A stretch of 36,085 nt of DNA, from contig JAGCVI010000036.1 in assembly GCA_017962445.1 (NCBI GenBank), positions 1-36,085 of the forward strand, in the 5' to 3' direction. Position 1 is the first letter of the stretch. The number at the start of each line of letters is the position of its first letter. Under the pieces are notes generated by a model. That model saw only the letters and a program-made list of their open reading frames with translations. It had not been told where the DNA came from and searched no databases. Shown here one piece after another: positions 30,465 through 36,085 of this stretch. The position numbers and the translations under genes are program-made. This DNA is from Bacteroidales bacterium. GTDB lineage: Bacteria > Bacteroidota > Bacteroidia > Bacteroidales > P3.

Positions 30465-32331
30465 AGTCTTCATCCATCGTGAGGCTTCCTTTGTCAAGCA
30501 TTCGTCTGACGGTGCTGACAGTCTCCTCTTTATCATATATGGGCAACGCTTCGCATAACTGCTTTATGGTTAGCTTGTCCTTTGCCAGTATTTCTGCTAT
30601 TGTCTGCTCGGAAGCCTTCTCCGGCTTTTTCTTTTTTGCCAGACAGACGTCGCAACAGCCGCAATCGGCACCGCTCTCCTCCCCGAAATAACGTAGCAGC
30701 CATCGGCTGCGACAAATGTCGTTGCCTGTCGCATATTCTATTATCGCTTCACGCCGCTGCACCGCTGCAGATTTCAGCTCTTTGTAGTTGCGGTCGCTGA
30801 TGTGCAGGTCTTTGATGTCTATGCGTGGCGAACAGAACACAATCTGTGGCTTTGTTGTCTTGGGAATATATACGGCTATGCCCAACCTGTTTAGCTCGGT
30901 AAGATTGTTCGCCACTTGAAGCTCTGTCATTCCACAGCGTTTCGCTATATGGCTTTCGCTGATATGTGAATAGTCTGTAAACAGCCCTCCGTAAAGCCTC
31001 AGAATGGTAGTGATCATATCGCCTATCAGCCTGTTCGCTACTTGGAACCGGTAGAGTTCCTCTTTGCCTATGGTGAAAAGCAGACGGGATTGCAACTCGT
31101 TATGCTCCGGCAAAGATATGAGTCCTTCCCGTTCAAGGAACTTCAGCGAGCTGAAGACCGTATAGGGGTCCAACCCGTAACTCGTCGTAATTCCTTCAAG
31201 GTCGAAGTCGAAGCGACTCTCCTGACCCGAACCGACGGGAATCTGGTAGTAGTTGCAGATTGCACGGTATACGTTTTTGATATAGTTGATGGGTGGGTAG
31301 TCTTTCTCTACGCCTTCTTTTAGCCGTTCAATGTCACCGTCGTTGTATGCAAGCACCGCGTATGCTCGCTGCCCATCCCTGCCTGCCCGTCCTGCCTCTT
31401 GGAAATAGGCTTCCGGCGATTCGGGGAAATCAAGGTGCACTACAAAACGTACGTCGGCTTTGTCAATGCCCATTCCGAAGGCATTGGTAGCAACCATGAC
31501 TCCACATTTTGAGCTCTGCCATTCTTTCTGCCTTTGGTCTCTCTCTTTCATGGAGATGCCGGCATGATAGGCGGCGGCGGGGATGTCGTTGTCGTTAAGC
31601 ATCCTCGCCAGTTCCACTGTGCGCCGGCGACTGCGGACATACACAATGCCACTGCCTCCGACTTTCTTTATGATGTTCAGCATCAGCCCTTGCTTGTCGT
31701 CGGTTTTACGTACGCTATACGAGAGCTTCTCTCTTATGTAGCTTCCCTGAAAAAGCTTCCCGTGACGCATCTCCATCTTTTCCATGATGTCGGTGACAAC
31801 ATCGGGAGTGGCTGTGGCAGTAAGGGCTATGACAGGCGCTTGCGGATGATATTGTCTTATGCGGGCGACCTCAAGGTATGGCGGTCGGAAGTCATACCCC
31901 CATTGTGAAATACAGTGTGCTTCGTCTACGGCGATGAGATTGACATGCATCTGCCGGAAATGGTCTATGAAGATGCGGCTCTGCAACCTCTCCGGCGATA
32001 CATAAAGCAATTTTATTTTCCCGAAAACACAATTGTTTAATACGGCTTCTATCTCGCTGCCATGCATGCCGCTTATGATGCATGCCGCTGGAATATGCCG
32101 TTTCCTGAGTTGGCTCACCTGGTCTTTCATCAGCGCTATAAGCGGTGATATGACAATCCCTATACCCTCCATGGCTATGGCTGGAAGTTGGTAACAGATT
32201 GATTTGCCACCACCTGTGGGCAACAACGCCAATGTGTCGTTTCCGCCCATTACGGATTCGATTATTTCTCTCTGTAATGGGCGGAAACTTTCGTAGTGCC
32301 AATATCTTTGCAGCGTCTCCTCGGGTGTCAT
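30430..32331 (-). CDS. recQ: ATP-dependent DNA helicase RecQ
   Basis: RecQ is a 3'-5' helicase acting in recombination and replication-fork repair. The 633-residue product has the superfamily 2 motifs: FRPLQREIIESVMGGNDTLA (motif 0), LLPTGGGKSICYQLPA (motif I), DEAHCISQWGYDFRPPY (motif II), LTATATPDV (motif III), then HAGISMKERDQRQKEW, VMVATNAFGMGIDKADVRFV (motif V) and QEAGRAGRDGQ (motif VI). A zinc-binding cluster, ...SRWLLRYFGE...DCGCCDVC (near residue 560), and a winged-helix region follow. The short remaining C-terminus leaves little room for an HRDC domain, and I see none. It starts 39 bases after the stop of a T9SS cargo gene on the same strand; no promoter is obvious in that gap. Confidence 0.95.
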   Translation of the reverse strand: MTPEETLQRYWHYESFRPLQREIIESVMGGNDTLALLPTGGGKSICYQLPAIAMEGIGIVISPLIALMKDQVSQLRKRHIPAACIISGMHGSEIEAVLNNCVFGKIKLLYVSPERLQSRIFIDHFRQMHVNLIAVDEAHCISQWGYDFRPPYLEVARIRQYHPQAPVIALTATATPDVVTDIMEKMEMRHGKLFQGSYIREKLSYSVRKTDDKQGLMLNIIKKVGGSGIVYVRSRRRTVELARMLNDNDIPAAAYHAGISMKERDQRQKEWQSSKCGVMVATNAFGMGIDKADVRFVVHLDFPESPEAYFQEAGRAGRDGQRAYAVLAYNDGDIERLKEGVEKDYPPINYIKNVYRAICNYYQIPVGSGQESRFDFDLEGITTSYGLDPYTVFSSLKFLEREGLISLPEHNELQSRLLFTIGKEELYRFQVANRLIGDMITTILRLYGGLFTDYSHISESHIAKRCGMTELQVANNLTELNRLGIAVYIPKTTKPQIVFCSPRIDIKDLHISDRNYKELKSAAVQRREAIIEYATGNDICRSRWLLRYFGEESGADCGCCDVCLAKKKKPEKASEQTIAEILAKDKLTIKQLCEALPIYDKEETVSTVRRMLDKGSLTMDEDFKLGVSGRSTP

Positions 32332-32370
32332 TGTGGTAGGAGGTCAAGCATGGTGTGCTTGTTTTTTCTG

Positions 32371-35091
32371 TTATTGCAGCAGTGTTACCGTACCTCGTCT
32401 GGTGACGATGTCGGATGTGCCGGGACGACGGTATGTGCAGGTGTATACATATACTCCTGTGGGGCAAACTTTGCCATTGTGCGTTCCATCCCATTCGGCA
32501 TTCTGGTCGGTGCTGTAGAACACCTGTACACCTCTTCTGTCATATATGTACAGCGTGTAAAATTCAAGCTCGTTATGAGTAAAGCACTTGAATGTCCTGT
32601 TGGTGCTCTCTGTCGGCGTGAAGGCGTTGGGGAACCATACAGAGAATAACACAATGGGGACGTAAAACATGGTGTCGCTTGTACAATTCAGTTCGTTGCC
32701 GGTCGTCAGACTGATAAGCACAGAGTCTTCGCTGAGGTCGGTGAAGGTGTGGCGCAACTGCCGTTCAGTGCTGGTGTTGCCGTTGCCGAAATCCCACAGC
32801 GATGTTGTGGCTCCCGGTGAGACATCGCGGAAGGTCACTTCGGGTACTTCGCTGTCAATAAATTTGGGGTTCATTTCCACCGTCGGGACGGGGAAAGGAT
32901 AGACCTTGATTGTCTGTGTCAGCGGTGTGGCGGAACAGTTGTTCATGCCGTGTCCTGTGAGTGTATAGGTCGTCGTGCTGTGTGGACGCACTACCAGTGT
33001 GTCGTTGTGTTCCTGTCCGACCATCGAGGGGTCGTCGGGCATCGATGTCCATGTGTACCGGTATGCGTTCGATGCAAAGAGCTTCACGGTTTCGTTGTCG
33101 CAGATAGACGTTATCGGAACCTCGAGTTTAGGATCGACTATATATATGTTGATGCTGTCCCATGAGATACATCCGTATGGACTTGTGGCTCTCACATAAT
33201 ACCGCATGTCGTGTGTCGGCATCGTCGACAACGTGGCAGTATTGCTCTGCAAAGGATTTGTGCTCGCTGTCGAGGTGAACCAGTCGTATGTTGTTTGTTC
33301 ATTCTGCGACGACACGTTGACCAAGGATTCTGTGCCGTTGCACACTATACTGTCTCCGGTGACGCTCAATATCGGATATTCATCCACATGTACAACAATA
33401 CTGGTGTCTACATAACAGTAGACTTCGTCCAACACTCCGTCGGAGTTGGTGTCTTCCAGATAAAACTTGGCATCACGGGTGTGAAGATATATCGTCGAAG
33501 TGGTGTCGAAACGGAACCGCGTGGCTATGGTTGGTGCAAGGTAGTGCAGTGTGTCCCTGCCTACTATTGTCCAATCGTTGTATCTCGCTCCTGTAGTACG
33601 GTTGAATACTGCAATGGTGTCGCCTTCACAGAGACTGTCACGCTGCAGGGCAATCTGCGGTACAGGGGGCTTTATTGTGTTTATTGTAAATGTCTTCTCG
33701 TTCCAGCATGTGGTATCGTATGCCGATGTGCGTATACGGACGCTGTAGGTGCCTCCATTGTTGAACCTGTGTACTGCCGTTCCTCCGATAACGCTGTCAA
33801 CGAGGCTCTGCGGTGTTGGATAGGCAGTACTGTAGAAATACCACCGTGTATGTGACGTGTCCACCATGTCGCTGTCGCGCGGGGTGTATGGCGTCACGCT
33901 TAGGTCTTGAAGAAATATCTCTGCATTGCAGTTATGGGCGCTGTCGACAATGATGGTGGGCTTGGTGTTGCCGACATTGACGGCGATCTTTGATGTTATA
34001 GGGTATATCTCGTTCATCTTGGTGGTCATCTTGCACATGAAGGTGTTCTTCGTCAAGGTGTCGCCTGTGGTATTATGGATGAACTGGTCTATATTGGCAT
34101 ACAACACAGAGTCGGTCTGCCCTGATATCTGTATGTATTTAGTGTCGTCAAGCTGGTCGCTTTCGGCCAGTTCGCCTGTTTTGCTGCGGTACCATGTATA
34201 GCTGATAGCACCCTTTGGTGCGGCTATTCGCGCCACGCTTGTCGACTCACCTGCGGCACACCCGTTGGCGTTAAGTTTCATGGGCTGGCATTCGCCGGCA
34301 AAGTAACAATATCCATAGTGGGCTGTATAGCAGCAGTCGCATGTCGATATCTTTATGCGTACTTTTTGATATTGCAGCTTGCTGAGGTTGACGATGACTT
34401 TGTTCCAGTTCAGGTATACGTTGCTTCCTGTTTGCGAAAAAGGACCAAGATTGTTGTTCGAAGTCGGACTGGCTCGTATATAGCATAGCGTGTCGCCACC
34501 GGCAAGTACCCAGTTCGTTCCCTGTTGTTTCTCGACAACAATGACAAACTCAGGGTTTTCAGGTGCCGTATGAAGTGCATTGTATAGCGACATGGCATAC
34601 CATATTGTTACAAGACAGTTCTCGCTTGTTACATTGAATTCATAGGTGAGCATCTCTGCTTCTCCGTCTCCGCAAGGACTTCCGAGACGTATGGAGGTGT
34701 GAAACGAAGTGTCGGGCGGCAGATAGGATACATTGTTGTTGGTAAGGATATCGCTTCCGGAGCCTTTGATGACAAAACGTCGTTGATAGTCAATCTGCCC
34801 GTGAATGTCTGTGGAACTCGTTCCGTAACAGGCATAGCTGCTTCCTAATTGACTCTCAAGATTGGCGGCTTGTACTGTCGTTGTGAATGAGGAGCCGGAT
34901 GTGGAGCAGGTACTCGATACGTATGGATTGTCAGGCTTGGTACCTGTATAGCCTGTCCATTTCGCTGTGCCGGTGAAGGTGAAGTTTGTCGGGTTTTTCA
35001 GTCCGGGGCAGTTGGGGTTCTGTGGATACGACTGTGCAAAGACTGTCGTGGCCGCAATAATGCTTAGTATTGTTATAAGTAGCCGTTTCAT
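32371..35091 (-). CDS. T9SS type B cargo protein with PKD domain
   Basis: The 906-residue product has a signal peptide (MKRLLITILSIIAATTVFAQ), cysteine-rich and beta-rich repeats in the middle, a PKD domain near 735-775 (TSLWDFGNGNTS) and the type B sorting domain known as 'gliding motility-associated C-terminal domain' at about 815-906: WFPNAFTPTESTNRTF, LYIYDRRGVQVFYSTD, EWDGTHNGKVCPTGVYVYTC and the terminal GTVTLLQ. Such proteins pass the inner membrane by Sec and the outer membrane through T9SS, ending at the cell surface or outside. The name reflects history, and the tail does not show gliding motility. Repeats such as TSPYGC.SWDSIN are shared with the upstream gene, 21 bases away. The binding target is unknown. 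Confidence 0.87.
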   Translation of the reverse strand: MKRLLITILSIIAATTVFAQSYPQNPNCPGLKNPTNFTFTGTAKWTGYTGTKPDNPYVSSTCSTSGSSFTTTVQAANLESQLGSSYACYGTSSTDIHGQIDYQRRFVIKGSGSDILTNNNVSYLPPDTSFHTSIRLGSPCGDGEAEMLTYEFNVTSENCLVTIWYAMSLYNALHTAPENPEFVIVVEKQQGTNWVLAGGDTLCYIRASPTSNNNLGPFSQTGSNVYLNWNKVIVNLSKLQYQKVRIKISTCDCCYTAHYGYCYFAGECQPMKLNANGCAAGESTSVARIAAPKGAISYTWYRSKTGELAESDQLDDTKYIQISGQTDSVLYANIDQFIHNTTGDTLTKNTFMCKMTTKMNEIYPITSKIAVNVGNTKPTIIVDSAHNCNAEIFLQDLSVTPYTPRDSDMVDTSHTRWYFYSTAYPTPQSLVDSVIGGTAVHRFNNGGTYSVRIRTSAYDTTCWNEKTFTINTIKPPVPQIALQRDSLCEGDTIAVFNRTTGARYNDWTIVGRDTLHYLAPTIATRFRFDTTSTIYLHTRDAKFYLEDTNSDGVLDEVYCYVDTSIVVHVDEYPILSVTGDSIVCNGTESLVNVSSQNEQTTYDWFTSTASTNPLQSNTATLSTMPTHDMRYYVRATSPYGCISWDSINIYIVDPKLEVPITSICDNETVKLFASNAYRYTWTSMPDDPSMVGQEHNDTLVVRPHSTTTYTLTGHGMNNCSATPLTQTIKVYPFPVPTVEMNPKFIDSEVPEVTFRDVSPGATTSLWDFGNGNTSTERQLRHTFTDLSEDSVLISLTTGNELNCTSDTMFYVPIVLFSVWFPNAFTPTESTNRTFKCFTHNELEFYTLYIYDRRGVQVFYSTDQNAEWDGTHNGKVCPTGVYVYTCTYRRPGTSDIVTRRGTVTLLQ

Positions 35092-35112
35092 ATTCTGTTT
35101 GTCTGGAGTGTT

Positions 35113-36085
35113 TTATCGTATCAGTGTCACCGTGCCTTTCTGTGACAGGACGCGAATCTCGCCTTTGCGGCGGTATTTGGCTATATATACATAGCTTCCG
35201 GCCTTGCAATCATGTCCCAGGTAGGTGCCGTCCCAGCCCTTTTCTATCTCGGTGGTGGAGAACACCATCGAGTCTGTACGGTCGTAGATATATAGTTCGT
35301 AGTCGGTGAGGTCGTTGGCAGTGAAGGGCTTGAAGATATTGTTGGTCTCAAGTTTTGGAGTAAAAGCGTTGGGGAAATAGACAGCGAAGATTCCTACAGG
35401 GACCCAGAAGGTGGTGTCGCGGGAGCATCCCAGTGCGTTGCTGCTGGTCAAGCCTATGAGCAGGGAATCCTGACTGAGGTCGGAGAAGGTGAATACTACG
35501 GTGCGGTAGGTCGAGGTGTTGCCGTTGCCGAAATTCCAGAGCGACGCGGTGGAGTTTTCGGAGAGGTCGGCAAACTGCACCGACGGGTTCTCGGAATCGA
35601 TATAGTCGGGCGTGAGCTGTACCTTGAGGATGGGGTAGGGGTACACTGTGATTTTCTGTGTCAGGGCTGTGGCGCCGCAGCCGTTTGTTCCGTGTCCCAC
35701 GACGCTGTACACGGTGGTCTCGAGAGGAGAGACCTTGATCTGCTCGTTCAGGCTCTGCGCGCCGAGAGCTGGGTCGGGCGGGTTGGATGTCCACTCGAAA
35801 TAGGCGGCTTTTCCGGCTGTGAGGGTCACGGTGTCGCCGGTGCAGATGCGCTCCTTGTCGGTGTGGAGGTCAGGCTTGACGAGGTACAGGTTGATGCTGT
35901 CCCATGTGACGCAGCCGTAGGGGCTGGTGGCCTTGACATAGTAAGTGCGGTCCTGTGTGATGTTGGTCACCAGGCTTGCGTTGTCGGTGACCACAGGGGT
36001 GCTGCCGCCGAGAATCTGGTACCAGTCGAAGGTGCAGTTGTCCACGGTGCTGTGCGCTGTGACGTTCGACTGGTCGCCGTTGCAG
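35113..36085 (-). CDS. T9SS type B cargo protein, paralogue of the next gene (5' end off window)
   Basis: The frame is open from the right edge, with no stop between 36045 and 36085, so the gene starts outside the window; about 324 C-terminal residues are seen. They contain TYYVKATSPYGCVTWDSINL, GHGTNGCGATALTQKI, a PKD domain (SLWNFGNGNTS near 35530) and the type B sorting tail: YFPNAFTPKLETNNIFKPF, YELYIYDRTDSMVFSTTE, GWDGTYLGHDCKAGSYVYIA and GTVTLIR. It aligns block by block with the last part of the 906-residue neighbour, with the same order of cysteines, and so is a tandem duplicate. A GTG near 36043-36045 is not the real start because the aligned sequence continues upstream of it. Function: surface or secreted, unknown partner. 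Confidence 0.85.
   Translation of the reverse strand, partial: CNGDQSNVTAHSTVDNCTFDWYQILGGSTPVVTDNASLVTNITQDRTYYVKATSPYGCVTWDSINLYLVKPDLHTDKERICTGDTVTLTAGKAAYFEWTSNPPDPALGAQSLNEQIKVSPLETTVYSVVGHGTNGCGATALTQKITVYPYPILKVQLTPDYIDSENPSVQFADLSENSTASLWNFGNGNTSTYRTVVFTFSDLSQDSLLIGLTSSNALGCSRDTTFWVPVGIFAVYFPNAFTPKLETNNIFKPFTANDLTDYELYIYDRTDSMVFSTTEIEKGWDGTYLGHDCKAGSYVYIAKYRRKGEIRVLSQKGTVTLIR

Noticed and set aside
32345-32367. Hairpin CAAGCA-TGGTG-TGCTTG followed by TTTTTT, plus-strand orientation
   Set aside because: Both neighbouring genes read on the minus strand, where no T-run follows; the stem is only 6 bp, so a functional terminator is doubtful. It could at most stop antisense transcription.

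Overview
The window is chromosomal DNA from a member of the Bacteroidota, most likely order Bacteroidales (inference). Four things support this. Several promoters fit the phylum-specific pattern TTTG-N19-TAnnTTTG, with no clear Shine-Dalgarno sites. Several genes belong to families largely confined to the phylum (GSCFA, DUF4270, DUF4296, DUF3078, a GT5-like half protein). There are parts of a type IX secretion system (T9SS) and its cargo. Finally, RecJ, DnaE, Ddl, SufC/SufD and RecX resemble Bacteroidales versions from memory. No phage, insertion sequence, plasmid or CRISPR signal was seen; this is mostly core genome with compact operons.

Layout. 1-147: tail of a T9SS type A cargo protein. 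336-2183: recJ, convergent with a membrane methyltransferase (2196-2663). 2664-3048: a repeat-rich intergenic region. 3049-5432: ettA coupled to a secreted repeat protein. 5563-12801: a tight operon dnaE - GSCFA protein - ddl - nitroreductase - TIGR02757 protein. 12898-13742: a tonB unit with its own promoter and terminator. 13815-15758: a second ABC-F gene, convergent with DUF4296-yifB (17716-15774, minus). 17796-17870: tRNA-Val(UAC), minus. 23519-18066 (minus): sufC - sufD - porE-like - msbA-like. 23793-24593: a SAM hydrolase-type gene flanked by heptamer repeats. 26333-24736 (minus): recX - DUF3078. 26490-30464: GT5-like - DUF4270 - MORN protein - maf. 36085-30430 (minus): two tandem T9SS type B cargo proteins, then recQ.

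How they fit together. DNA replication and repair are well represented (recJ, dnaE, recX, recQ, yifB/comM and the TIGR02757 protein), as is envelope biology (ddl, tonB, msbA-like, DUF4270 and DUF4296 lipoproteins, DUF3078 outer-membrane-type protein, T9SS parts and cargo). The most unusual points are: sufC-sufD without sufB, apparently co-transcribed with a PorE-like T9SS protein and an exporter; a four-cysteine tail on SufD; a PorE-like protein whose OmpA-type domain lacks the usual peptidoglycan-binding segment; a GT5-like protein without the ADP-glucose-binding motif or a C-terminal domain; back-to-back promoters between recX and the GT5-like gene; and 7-bp tandem repeats (TTAACCA/TTAACCG) in three intergenic regions. 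I did not find a clearly new defence or mobile system.
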